Shown here: positions 14,461 through 22,053 of the stretch, piece after piece
Layout of the letters: each line of letters begins with the position of its first letter
Position numbering within the stretch: the first letter of the stretch is position 1
Assembly: GCF_000830005.1 (NCBI RefSeq)
Contig: NZ_CP010407.1
Coordinates: 6,956,001 to 7,020,000, forward strand
Direction of reading: 5' to 3'
DNA length: 64,000 nt
Source of the DNA: Streptomyces vietnamensis
GTDB lineage: Bacteria; Actinomycetota; Actinomycetes; Streptomycetales; Streptomycetaceae
Position numbers and translations under genes: made by a program
The notes under the pieces: model-generated
Database searches by the model: none
The model's input: only the letters and a program-made list of their open reading frames with translations
Told to the model about the DNA's origin: nothing

Positions 14461-16107
14461 TCAGGCCGGGGTCGGGGCCGTCCCCCTGACCTCCTCCGCC
14501 GTCGTCGGCCGCAGCTCACCGTCGAGCAGCAGCCAGCGCGTGATCCCCAGCGACTCCAGGAACGCCACGTCGTGGCTCGCCACGATCAGCGCCCCCTCGT
14601 AGGCGTCGAGGGCCGCCGTCAGCTTCCGCACCGACGCCATGTCCAGATTGTTCGTCGGCTCGTCCAGCATCAACAGCTGCGGAGCCGGCTCCGCGAGGAG
14701 CAGTGCGGCCAGGGTCGCCCGGAACCGCTCCCCGCCCGACAGGGTGCCGACGGGCTGATCCGCCCGCGCCCCCCGGAACAGGAACCGGGCGAGCCGGGCC
14801 CTGATCGTGTTCGGCGTCGCCGCGGGCGCGACACGGGCCACGTTGTCCACCACGCTCAGCTCGTCGTCGAGCACGTCGAGCCGCTGCGGCAGGAAGCGAA
14901 GCGGCACCTTCCTCTCGACCTCGCCCGACAGCGGCTCCAGCTCCCCGGCGATCGTCCGGAGCAGCGTCGTCTTCCCGGCGCCGTTCCGGCCGACCAGGGC
15001 GATCCGCTCCGGGCCCCGCAGGTCGAACTCGCCGCCGACCCGGGCCCCGTACCGCAGTTCGAGCTCCCGCAGGTAGAGCACCTCGCGGCCGGGCGGCACC
15101 GAGGTGCGGGGCAGCTCGACGCGGATCTCGTCGTCGTCCCGTACCGCCTCGACCGCCGCGTCGAGCCGCTCCTTGGCCTCCGAGAGTCGCTCCGCGTGCA
15201 GCGTGCGCTGCTTGCCGGCCGTGACCTGGGCGTTCCTCTTGTTGCTGTTGGCCACGAGCTTCGACGCGACCCTGTTCTCGAAGCTCTTCTGGCCGTACCG
15301 CTTGCGGCGGGACAACTTCATCTGGGTCTCGGACAGTTCGCGCTTCTGTCGCTGTACGTCGGCCTCGGCGACCCGCACCATCCGCTCCGCCGCCTCCTGT
15401 TCGGCGGCGAGCGCCGTCTCGTACGCGGACCAGTTGCCGCCGTACCAGTCGACCTCGCCGTCGCGCAGGTCGGCGATCTGGTCGACCCGCTCCAGGAGTT
15501 CACGGTCATGGCTGACCACGACCAGGACCCCGGAGAACTTCTCCACCGCCTCGTAGAGGCGCGCGCGGGCGTGCAGGTCCAGGTTGTTGGTGGGCTCGTC
15601 GAGCAGGAGTACGTCAGGTCGGGCGAGCAGCAGCGCGGCGAGGCGCAGCAGCACGGACTCGCCGCCGGAGATCTCGCCGACGGTCCGGTCCAGGCCGACA
15701 TGGTCGAGCCCGAGCTGGTCGAGGACGGCCCGGGCCCGCTCCTCCACGTCCCAGTCGTCGCCGATCGCGGTGAAGTGCTCCTCCGCGGGGTCGCCCGCCT
15801 CGATGGCGTGCAGGGCGGCCCGCTTCGCGGCGATGCCGAGGATCTCGTCCACCCGTCGTGCGGTGTCCAGGACCAGGTTCTGCGGAAGGTAGCCGAGCTC
15901 GCCGGTGACCCGGACCGTGCCGTCCTGCGGGGTCAGTTCGCCCGCCACCAGCTTCAGGAGCGTGGACTTGCCGGAGCCGTTGAGCCCGACGAGGCCGGTG
16001 CGGCCGGGGCCGACGGAGAGCCGGAAGTCGTCGAAGACCTCGGTGCCGTCCGGCCAGGAGAAGGAGAGGGAGGAACAGGTGATGAAAGTGGGGTGGTGAT
16101 GCGCCAT
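14461..16107 (-). CDS. ABC-F family ATPase (ribosome-associated type)
   Basis: This 548-aa protein has two ABC domains and no membrane segments. Domain one has Walker A at about 41-48 (GLNGSGKS), signature ISGGES and Walker B VLLLDEPTNNLD. Domain two has GRNGAGKT, LSGGERFR and LLMLDEPTNNLD. A charged linker (RRKRYGQKSFENRVASK region) joins them. ABC-F proteins act on ribosomes; some confer resistance to drugs of the peptidyl-transferase centre. The ATG at 16107 has GGAGG upstream. The long leader with a large-loop hairpin and T-run suggests attenuation, which is known for antibiotic-resistance ABC-F genes. A resistance role is inference. Confidence 0.88.
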   Translation of the reverse strand: MAHHHPTFITCSSLSFSWPDGTEVFDDFRLSVGPGRTGLVGLNGSGKSTLLKLVAGELTPQDGTVRVTGELGYLPQNLVLDTARRVDEILGIAAKRAALHAIEAGDPAEEHFTAIGDDWDVEERARAVLDQLGLDHVGLDRTVGEISGGESVLLRLAALLLARPDVLLLDEPTNNLDLHARARLYEAVEKFSGVLVVVSHDRELLERVDQIADLRDGEVDWYGGNWSAYETALAAEQEAAERMVRVAEADVQRQKRELSETQMKLSRRKRYGQKSFENRVASKLVANSNKRNAQVTAGKQRTLHAERLSEAKERLDAAVEAVRDDDEIRVELPRTSVPPGREVLYLRELELRYGARVGGEFDLRGPERIALVGRNGAGKTTLLRTIAGELEPLSGEVERKVPLRFLPQRLDVLDDELSVVDNVARVAPAATPNTIRARLARFLFRGARADQPVGTLSGGERFRATLAALLLAEPAPQLLMLDEPTNNLDMASVRKLTAALDAYEGALIVASHDVAFLESLGITRWLLLDGELRPTTAEEVRGTAPTPA

Positions 16108-16134
16108 GCAGGCCTCCGGGTCGCGTAAGCGTGG

Positions 16135-16246
16135 AAAAAGGAGCAACGCGGGAGACACCGGGGCGCGGGCAGTGTGGAGAACGGCTCGTACGCCGAGGTC
16201 GAGAACGGCACACGCGGCACAGGGGGCACGCGCGGCTCGGTGTCTC
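16135..16246 (-). promoter_or_regulatory. Attenuator-like leader of the ABC-F gene
   Basis: On the minus strand GAGACACCG (16238-16246) can pair with CGGTGTCTC (16152-16160), a perfect nine-base stem closing a loop of about 77 bases. It is followed by a T-rich stretch (complement of AAAAA at 16135-16139), about 28 bases before the ABC-F start. GCCGTTCTC occurs twice within the loop and could form alternative structures. The arrangement looks like a conditional intrinsic terminator in the 5' leader. I could not define a convincing leader peptide. Confidence 0.5.
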
Positions 16247-16374
16247 GCAACCTCAGACGAGCAACGTCCTTCTCCGATCGGGTGACGACAAGGTCAGGAC
16301 CGACCGTACGCCCCGGGCCGGAGGGGCGGCAAACGATTTAACGCGGATTCCGCCACGGGCGGTGTACGGGCGGT

Positions 16375-16791
16375 CTACGGGCGGTCGCGGAGCAGCTCCG
16401 CCAGGCCCTGGTCCCAGTCCAGGTACTGGTGCTCGCGTCCCGCCGGCACCAGATGCTGCGAGCGCTCCAGGAAGCGGCGCAGCTCGGAGGTCCGGACGTG
16501 GACCATGGCCACCCCCTCCGGGGCGTGGAACTCGACCACCGTGCGGTCGTACCCGTACGGACGCAGGCGCACGTCCCCGACCCCGGCCGGGCGCTCGACC
16601 CCCTGGACGAGCAGCTCGCGCGCGAAGGCCCAGGAGACCTCGACGCCCTCCAGGGTGGCCGGCGGCGGGAACGCCATGCTCACGGCGTACGGATCCTCGC
16701 GGTCGTACCGCAGGGTGGCGGGGACGGTCTCCATCCGGGGCGCGGACGCGACCAGACGGGCCTGCACGGCCTGCTCGATGACGGCGGACAA
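16375..16791 (-). CDS. SsgA-like sporulation and cell-division protein
   Basis: This 138-aa protein has the SsgA/SsgB-family fold and conserved segments: LRYDREDPYAVSMAF near residues 27-41, VSWAFARELL, GVGDVRLRP, and the C-terminal LERSQHLVPAGREHQYLDWD block. SsgA-like proteins are confined to morphologically complex actinomycetes and control septum placement, FtsZ recruitment and spore-wall steps. It is monocistronic by spacing. Which paralogue it is cannot be decided from sequence alone. Confidence 0.9.
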   Translation of the reverse strand: MSAVIEQAVQARLVASAPRMETVPATLRYDREDPYAVSMAFPPPATLEGVEVSWAFARELLVQGVERPAGVGDVRLRPYGYDRTVVEFHAPEGVAMVHVRTSELRRFLERSQHLVPAGREHQYLDWDQGLAELLRDRP

Positions 16792-16946
16792 GACCGGCTC
16801 CTCTCACGCGGGCTTCGGATCCTGTGCGTCTCCCCGACACCAGGGCACCTGACACCCCTCTAGACGAGCGGGACGGCCGGAACGTGCACTGGGCCCCCAC
16901 GTGACCTGTGTCACCGGGGTTTCACGGTCGTCCGGCGCGGAGGTCG

Positions 16947-17432
16947 TCACCGCTGCTCGGGGACGTCCTCGTCGTCCGGTTCCGCGCAGGGGCCCGAGTG
17001 GTCGCAGTACGGCTGGTTTCCGGAGGCCCCGCAGCCGCAGAGCATCACCCGGGTCTCGTGGCGGTCCCCGTACGCGCCGGTCACGACGAGGTCGCCCCGT
17101 ATCACCAGCTGCCCGGCGTGCGTGCGGCGCACCGTGGTGGGGGAGTCCGGGGGCTCGGACACGGCGTCCTCGGCGCGGTGGTGGTACTGGAGCGCCCCGG
17201 ACGGGCAGCACCGCACGACCTCCGCGACCCGGTCGGGCTCGGCGGCGTCGGGCAGTACCCACGGGCGCCGGGACACGTCGAAGACCTCCGGCAGGCCGTG
17301 GACGCACTCGGCCGCGTGCAGACAGCGGCGCGGCTCGAACGTGACGGTGATGCCCTCGCCCTCGTACTCCTTGAGCCTCGGCTTCTCGTCGCTCGTGCGC
17401 TCGCTCGTACGGTCGGTCGTACGGTCTGCCAT
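16947..17432 (-). CDS. Iron-sulfur protein: divergent 4Fe-4S mono-cluster plus CDGSH domain
   Basis: This 161-aa protein joins two metal modules. The N-terminal part (about 22-85) has CLHAAECVHGLPEVF and a late RCCPSGAL, typical of the YjdI-like single-cluster ferredoxin family. The C-terminal part (about 128-147) has CGCGASGNQPYCDHSG, a CDGSH-type 2Fe-2S site with three Cys and one His. The first 16 residues are a low-complexity Asp-Arg-Thr-Ser repeat. A redox or cluster-transfer role is likely; the partner is unknown. Confidence 0.88.
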   Translation of the reverse strand: MADRTTDRTSERTSDEKPRLKEYEGEGITVTFEPRRCLHAAECVHGLPEVFDVSRRPWVLPDAAEPDRVAEVVRCCPSGALQYHHRAEDAVSEPPDSPTTVRRTHAGQLVIRGDLVVTGAYGDRHETRVMLCGCGASGNQPYCDHSGPCAEPDDEDVPEQR

Positions 17433-17507
17433 GCGACCAGCCTAGGAACGCCCGGCCGGGGACGCACCCTGGACGCGGAGCGGCCCGGGGCACTAGCTTC
17501 CGGCGCC

Positions 17508-18593
17508 ATGACGTCCATGGGGAAGACGAGACGAATGATGTCGGTGGGGCTGATCGGGGCGGCGCTCGCGCTGACCCTGGCCGCCCCGGCGCGGGCCGGG
17601 GAGACCCCCACGGCAGCGGCCGGCTGGCAGCTGACACCGACCGGCACCGACGCCCGTTTCCGGGGGCTCGCGCCGGTCGACCGCAGGACCGCGTGGGCCG
17701 CCGGCTCGAAGGGCACGGTGCTGCTCACCACCGACGGCGGCCGGAGCTGGCGCAACGTGTCGCCGGCCGGTGCGGGCGACCTGGAGTTCCGCGACGTCGA
17801 GGCCTTCGACGCCCGCCGGGCCGTCGTCCTCGCCATCGGGGAGGGCGAGGCCTCCCGGGTGCTGCGCACCGAGGACGGCGGCGCCACCTGGACCGAGTCC
17901 TTCCGCAACACCGACGCGCGGGCCTTCTACGACTGCATGACCTTCTTCGACCACCGGCACGGACTCGCCATGAGTGACCCGGTCGACGGGAAGTACCGCA
18001 TCCTCTCCACCCGCGACGGCGGCCGCTCCTGGGAGGTCCTGCCGAGCGCCGGGATGCCGGACGCGCTCCCCGGCGAGGCGGGCTTCGCCGCGAGCGGCCA
18101 GTGCCTCGTGTCGGCCGGGCCCCGGGACGTGTGGATCGCGACGGGCGGCGGGGCCACCGCGCGCGTGCTCCACTCCGCCGACCGCGGACTGAACTGGACC
18201 GCGACCGACACGCCGATCCCGGTCGGCGATCCGGCCCGCGGCGTCTTCGGGCTCGCCTTCCGCGACCGCACCCACGGCATCGCCGTCGGCGGCGACTACC
18301 GCAAGGACCAGCCGTCCCCGCGGGCCGGCGCGGTCAGCACCGACGGGGGCCGCACCTGGCGTCCCTCGGCCACGCCGCCGCCCGCCTACCGCTCCGGCGT
18401 CGCCTGGCTCCCGCACAGCAGGACCGCCGCGCTCGCCGTCGGCCCGACCGGCACCGACCTCACCACCGACGGCGGCCGCACCTGGCGCACGGTCGACACC
18501 GGCTCGTACGACACGGTCGACTGCACCGCGGACGGCTCCTGCTGGGCCTCCGGCGAGAAGGGCCGCATCGCCCGCCTCGCCACCGAGGACTGA
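17508..18593 (+). CDS. Secreted BNR/Asp-box beta-propeller protein
   Basis: This 361-aa protein begins with a signal peptide (basic MTSMGKTRRMMS, hydrophobic core, cleavage near APARAG) and contains at least five Asp boxes of the S/T-x-D-G-G-x-T/S-W type (TTDGGRSW, TEDGGATW, STRDGGRSW, STDGGRTW, TTDGGRTW). It therefore forms a six- or seven-bladed propeller like sialidase-type or Ycf48-type proteins. Sialidase catalytic residues are not evident. Cys residues in the C-terminal blade (VDCTADGSCW) may form a disulfide. Its target is unknown. Confidence 0.82.
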   Translation: MTSMGKTRRMMSVGLIGAALALTLAAPARAGETPTAAAGWQLTPTGTDARFRGLAPVDRRTAWAAGSKGTVLLTTDGGRSWRNVSPAGAGDLEFRDVEAFDARRAVVLAIGEGEASRVLRTEDGGATWTESFRNTDARAFYDCMTFFDHRHGLAMSDPVDGKYRILSTRDGGRSWEVLPSAGMPDALPGEAGFAASGQCLVSAGPRDVWIATGGGATARVLHSADRGLNWTATDTPIPVGDPARGVFGLAFRDRTHGIAVGGDYRKDQPSPRAGAVSTDGGRTWRPSATPPPAYRSGVAWLPHSRTAALAVGPTGTDLTTDGGRTWRTVDTGSYDTVDCTADGSCWASGEKGRIARLATED

Positions 18594-18614
18594 CCGAGAA
18601 GGACTGACCGAGGG

Positions 18615-18914
18615 CTAGGAGGGCAGCTCTTCCCGGTACGCGGCGATCCCGTCGGCCGTCTTGGTCGGGTAGAACTCCGTGATCCGGTACGCGCACACGC
18701 CCTCGACGCTGAACGGGTCGGCCGCCGTGATCTTCTCGATCTCCGCGCGGTCGACCCCGGAGGCCAGGATGATTCCGCCGTCGCGGGGGTTCTTCCGGCC
18801 CGACGCCAGGAACACGCCGGCGGCGTACTGCGCGTCCAGCCACTCGACGTGCGCGTCGAGAAGTGCGTCCACCCGCTCGACGGGCGCGGTGTAGGTCAAT
18901 TCCAGTACGAACAT
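18615..18914 (-). CDS. YciI family protein
   Basis: This 99-aa protein has a ferredoxin-like YCII domain: MFVLELTYTAPVERVDALLDAH, AAGVFLASGRKNPRDGGIILA, and DPFSVEGVCAYRITEFYPTK. The His and Asp residues of the YciI pocket are placed as in the family. Members are small enzymes or binding proteins of mostly unknown role. The start ATG (18914) lies about 100 bases from the divergent endonuclease V gene. Confidence 0.87.
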   Translation of the reverse strand: MFVLELTYTAPVERVDALLDAHVEWLDAQYAAGVFLASGRKNPRDGGIILASGVDRAEIEKITAADPFSVEGVCAYRITEFYPTKTADGIAAYREELPS

Positions 18915-19017
18915 GATCGCCAGGCTACCCGGCCGGCCGAGCGCCCGTTCGGCGTACGCCCGTCCCGGAACCGACCGCCGACCACGGGCGGGCCCCCGCC
19001 GTAGGGTGGCCCGCATC

Positions 19018-19713
19018 ATGACGATCATCGAGATTCCGGCGGGCTGGCCCGCCGACGAGAGCGCCGCCCGGGCCGTCCAGCAGGAACTGCGCGGGCGGCT
19101 CGTGCGCGACGAGGAGGGACCGGCGGTCGGCGAGGGCCACGTCACCGGCCTCGACGTGGCCTACGACGACGAGCGGGACCTCGTCGCCGCCGCGGCCGTC
19201 GTGCTCGACGCGCGGACCCTGGACGTGGTGGAGGAGGCCACGGCGGTCGGCCGGGTCTCCTTCCCGTACGTCCCCGGGCTCCTCGCCTTCCGGGAGATCC
19301 CGACCGTGCTCGCCGCGCTCGACAGGCTGACCGCCGACCCGGGCCTGTTGGTCTGCGACGGCTACGGCCTCGCCCACCCCCGCCGCTTCGGGCTCGCCAG
19401 CCACCTCGGGGTGCTTACCGGGCGGGCGTCCATCGGCGTCGCCAAGAACCCCTTCACCTTCGCGTACGAGCAGCCGGGACCCGCGCGCGGCGACGCGGCC
19501 CCGCTCCTGGCCGAGGGCGAGGAGGTGGGCCGGGCCCTGCGCACCCAGGCCGGGGTGAAGCCCGTGTTCGTCTCGGTCGGCCACCGCGTCTCCCTCGCCA
19601 ACGCCTGCGCCCACACCCTCCGCCTCGCCCCGCGCTACCGGATCCCGGAGACCACCCGGCACGCCGACTCCCTCTGCCGCAGGGCCCTCAAGGAGGCACT
19701 CGGGTACGTCTGA
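19018..19713 (+). CDS. nfi: Endonuclease V (deoxyinosine repair)
   Basis: This 231-aa protein is endonuclease V, which nicks DNA near deoxyinosine. Asp 46 in GLDVAYDD is the first catalytic carboxylate. SFPYVPGLLAFREIP (wedge region with catalytic Glu) and LVCDGYGLAHPRRFGLASHLG (catalytic Asp and His) follow, and the Lys of GVAKNPF is present. The ATG at 19018 gives the usual family length. It acts in the cytoplasm and appears monocistronic. Confidence 0.95.
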   Translation: MTIIEIPAGWPADESAARAVQQELRGRLVRDEEGPAVGEGHVTGLDVAYDDERDLVAAAAVVLDARTLDVVEEATAVGRVSFPYVPGLLAFREIPTVLAALDRLTADPGLLVCDGYGLAHPRRFGLASHLGVLTGRASIGVAKNPFTFAYEQPGPARGDAAPLLAEGEEVGRALRTQAGVKPVFVSVGHRVSLANACAHTLRLAPRYRIPETTRHADSLCRRALKEALGYV

Positions 19714-19762
19714 GTACGCGTACGGATACCGGCCCGCCGCCCGGCCCGGCAGAGTGGGGTTC

Positions 19763-19897
19763 ATGACAACTCCCCTTTCCGCTCCGCCGCGTTCGACCGG
19801 GCGCGGCCTGACCCTGGTCCTCGCCACCGCCGGAGTGCTCGCCCTGGCCTGGACCTGCGCCATCCTGTACGTCCTCACCAGCTGGACGCTCGGATGA
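19763..19897 (+). CDS. 44-aa single-pass membrane protein
   Basis: The reading frame from ATG 19763 encodes a basic, Pro/Ser-rich head (about residues 1-15), one hydrophobic helix (about 16-40, with Trp 30 and Cys 32) and a short tail. The stop codon overlaps the next start by ATGA, so it is translationally coupled to the VOC-family gene, which supports that it is real. No family is recognised. It could be a small membrane-bound regulator. Confidence 0.6.
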   Translation: MTTPLSAPPRSTGRGLTLVLATAGVLALAWTCAILYVLTSWTLG

Positions 19898-20259
19898 TCG
19901 GGCAGCTGCGGTGCGTCGTCCTCGACTGCCCCGACGCCCGCGAACTCGCCGAGTTCTACCGCCGGTTGGTCGGAGGCGAGATCGAGAGCCCAGACCCCCG
20001 CTGGGCCGTCGGTGAAGGCTCCGCCGTGCTGCGCGGCGAGAACGGCCCGGTCCTCGCCTTCCAGGGCGTCGCCGACCACCACCCGCCCGTCTGGGGCGCG
20101 CCCGAGCAGCAGTTCCTCCTCGACGTGCGGGTCGACGACCTGGCCGCCGCCCACGAGGCCGTCCTGGCGCTCGGAGCCGTACCGCTCGCCGGGGAGACCG
20201 GCGACGCGCGTGTCTACGCGGACCCGGCGGGCCACCCCTTCCGACTCGTACGGCCCTGA
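19894..20259 (+). CDS. VOC superfamily (glyoxalase-like) protein
   Basis: This 121-aa protein has the beta-alpha-beta-beta-beta arrangement of the vicinal oxygen chelate fold: LRCVVLDCPDARELAEFYRRLVGG at the start, FLLDVRVDDLAAAHEAVLALGAV in the middle and a closing YADPAGHPFRLV. The single-domain length suggests a homodimer. Glyoxalase, dioxygenase and resistance proteins share this fold; metal ligands are not decisive here. It overlaps the upstream 44-aa gene. Confidence 0.85.
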   Translation: MIGQLRCVVLDCPDARELAEFYRRLVGGEIESPDPRWAVGEGSAVLRGENGPVLAFQGVADHHPPVWGAPEQQFLLDVRVDDLAAAHEAVLALGAVPLAGETGDARVYADPAGHPFRLVRP

Positions 20260-20313
20260 CCCGCGGGACCGGCGGGGAGGGAACGCTCCCGTGCCGCCGG
20301 CCGTTGGGCGGAC

Positions 20314-20643
20314 ATGGTGATGATGGTGAGCATGATGGTCATGGCGGTGGTCGTCATGGTGCCGTTCCTCCTCGGCGCGGCCCGGCACGTGGTCCTGCGG
20401 ACGGGCCGGCCGAAGTGGGTGCGGCGCCTCCTCGCCGCACGCGCCAAGGACACGCCGACCGGTGCCGGGGTCACCGCCACCGACGAACTGCTCGCCTTCC
20501 TGAACGCGAACAAGCGCGTCCAGATCGAGCAGCGCGAGGAGGAGCGGCTGATCCGCCACGACGTCCAGGACGGCGCCCCGCCCCGTACGGGCGTCGACCT
20601 GGACGCGGGCACCGCCGTGATCCGGCCCGGCCGCGCGGAGTAG
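20314..20643 (+). CDS. Small membrane-anchored protein resembling DUF6191
   Basis: This 109-aa protein starts with a Met/Val-rich hydrophobic segment (about residues 1-21), then a basic stretch, and ends in a soluble domain resembling DUF6191 (LAFLNANKRVQIEQREEE, then GVDLDAGTAVI). Several in-frame ATG codons at the start leave the exact start open. It converges with the saccharopine-dehydrogenase-like gene, separated by two bases. The function is unknown. Confidence 0.6.
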   Translation: MVMMVSMMVMAVVVMVPFLLGAARHVVLRTGRPKWVRRLLAARAKDTPTGAGVTATDELLAFLNANKRVQIEQREEERLIRHDVQDGAPPRTGVDLDAGTAVIRPGRAE

Positions 20644-20645
20644 TC

Positions 20646-21851
20646 CTATCCCCGGTGCGCCACCCGGAAGCGGATGCCGGCCGCCTGGAGGCGGGCGGTC
20701 AGGGCGTCGCCCATCGCCGCCGCCGTCGTCACCTGGCCGGCGGTCTTCGGCAGGGGGTCGAAGGCGAGGCAGAGGGCCGACTCGGCGAGCATCTTCGCCG
20801 TCTCGTCGTAGCCCGGGTCGCCGCCCGACACCTCGGTGAAGACCCGCCGCCCACCGCCCTCGCCGACGAACCGGACCGAGAACCAGCTGCGGGCGCGCCG
20901 CTCGGCCGACGGGCCCTCGCCCGATCCGTAACGCCCCATCAGCCAGGAGCGGACGGGCGGGAGTTGGGCGGCGGCGACGCTCGCGCCGATGACGGCGGTG
21001 CCTCCGACGGCCATCGGGAGGGTCTTCACGGAGGCGTAGTGCCGGTAGCGGAAGTCCGGCCCGTACCGTTCGAGGGCGGCCGCCGAGCGGGTCACCACCT
21101 GCGGGTCGAGCGTCGGCAGCGGCAGCGCCCAGGTGCCCGTCTCCCGGCTGAACCGGGGCCCGCCGAGCGGCGCGCGGGCCCTGCGTCCCACCAACCGCGG
21201 TTCGTGCAGGCGCCGTTCGTGCGCCGCCCGCAGTATCTCCCGGCCCCGGCCGAACGCGGTCAGCGCCGAGGCGAAGGTCCCTCCGGAGAACGCGGCCCCG
21301 GCCCGGACGAAGCCGTCGACCCGCAGGGGCACGTCCTCCGGCAGCTGCCGGACGGTGAAGTACACGCCCAGGTCGTGCGGGACGGAGTCGAAGCCGCAGG
21401 CGTGCACGATCCGGGCGCCGGTCTCCCGGGCCCGCGCGTCGTGCCGTACGAACATGAGGTCCACGAACTCGGCCTCGCCCGTCAGGTCCAGATAGTCCGT
21501 GCCCGCCTCCGCGCAGGCCGCGACCAGACCCTCGCCGTGCCAGACGTACGGGCCGACCGTGGTCGCCACCACCCGTGCGGACTCGGCGAGTTCGCGCAGC
21601 GAGCCGGGGTCGGCCGAGTCCGCGACGACCAGCGGCAGGGCGGCGAGGTGCGGCCGCCCGGCGGCGAGCCGGTCCCGCAGCGCCTCCAGCTTGCCGAGGC
21701 TGCGCCCGGCGAGCGCCCAGCGGCACTCCGCCGGGGCGTGTTCGGCCAGATACTCCGCGGTGAGCTCGCCCACGAAGCCGGTCGCCCCGAAGAGGACCAC
21801 GTCGTACGGTCTGGCTCCGGTCTCGCGCCCCACGCCCGCCCCTGTCTCCAT
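20646..21851 (-). CDS. Saccharopine-dehydrogenase-like oxidoreductase (trans-acting enoyl reductase type)
   Basis: This 401-aa protein begins with a Rossmann motif (VVLFGATGFVGELTAEYLA, about 17-35) and has the GRS-LGKLE NADP-selecting segment and a conserved CGFDSVPHD. This architecture is shared with mycobacterial trans-acting enoyl reductases used in complex lipid synthesis. The ATG at 21851 is the natural start. It is divergent from the racemase/beta-oxidation operon and shares that promoter region, so lipid metabolism is the likely context. The substrate is unknown. Confidence 0.8.
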   Translation of the reverse strand: METGAGVGRETGARPYDVVLFGATGFVGELTAEYLAEHAPAECRWALAGRSLGKLEALRDRLAAGRPHLAALPLVVADSADPGSLRELAESARVVATTVGPYVWHGEGLVAACAEAGTDYLDLTGEAEFVDLMFVRHDARARETGARIVHACGFDSVPHDLGVYFTVRQLPEDVPLRVDGFVRAGAAFSGGTFASALTAFGRGREILRAAHERRLHEPRLVGRRARAPLGGPRFSRETGTWALPLPTLDPQVVTRSAAALERYGPDFRYRHYASVKTLPMAVGGTAVIGASVAAAQLPPVRSWLMGRYGSGEGPSAERRARSWFSVRFVGEGGGRRVFTEVSGGDPGYDETAKMLAESALCLAFDPLPKTAGQVTTAAAMGDALTARLQAAGIRFRVAHRG

Positions 21852-21957
21852 CAAGCCCCTCGTCTCGGCCGTACCGCGCCGCCGCGCGCGGTTGTCGTCG
21901 GCGGAGGATAGCGGACCCCGGGCAGGCCCCCGCCCGTGCCCCGGCCTCCGGAATTTC

Positions 21958-22010
21958 CAAGCGCTTGCTCGGCTTGGGGGCTTGTGCCGAGTGGAACACG
22001 TTCCTAGCAT
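21958..22010. promoter_or_regulatory. Divergent promoter region with two palindromes before the beta-oxidation operon
   Basis: CAAGCGCTTG (21958-21967) is a perfect palindrome matching the CAAG-NN-CTTG core of KstR2-type sites. GGAACACGTTCC (21993-22004) has an AAC-NN-GTT core like KstR-type sites, and lies exactly between a -35-like TTGTGC (21982-21987) and a -10-like TAGCAT (22005-22010). A direct repeat GGTGTTACA/GGTGTCACA follows (22015-22037). Repression of the racemase operon by a TetR-family regulator is likely; its identity is not known. Confidence 0.6.
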
Positions 22011-22053
22011 CTCCGGTGTTACATCATTGGTGTCACACACTCCTGGGGGCTCG

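Noticed and set aside
18925..21999. A continuous minus-strand open frame of about 1000 codons
   Set aside because: It runs antisense through nfi, the VOC gene and the DUF6191-like gene and has no domain resemblance. High G+C third positions keep antisense frames open.
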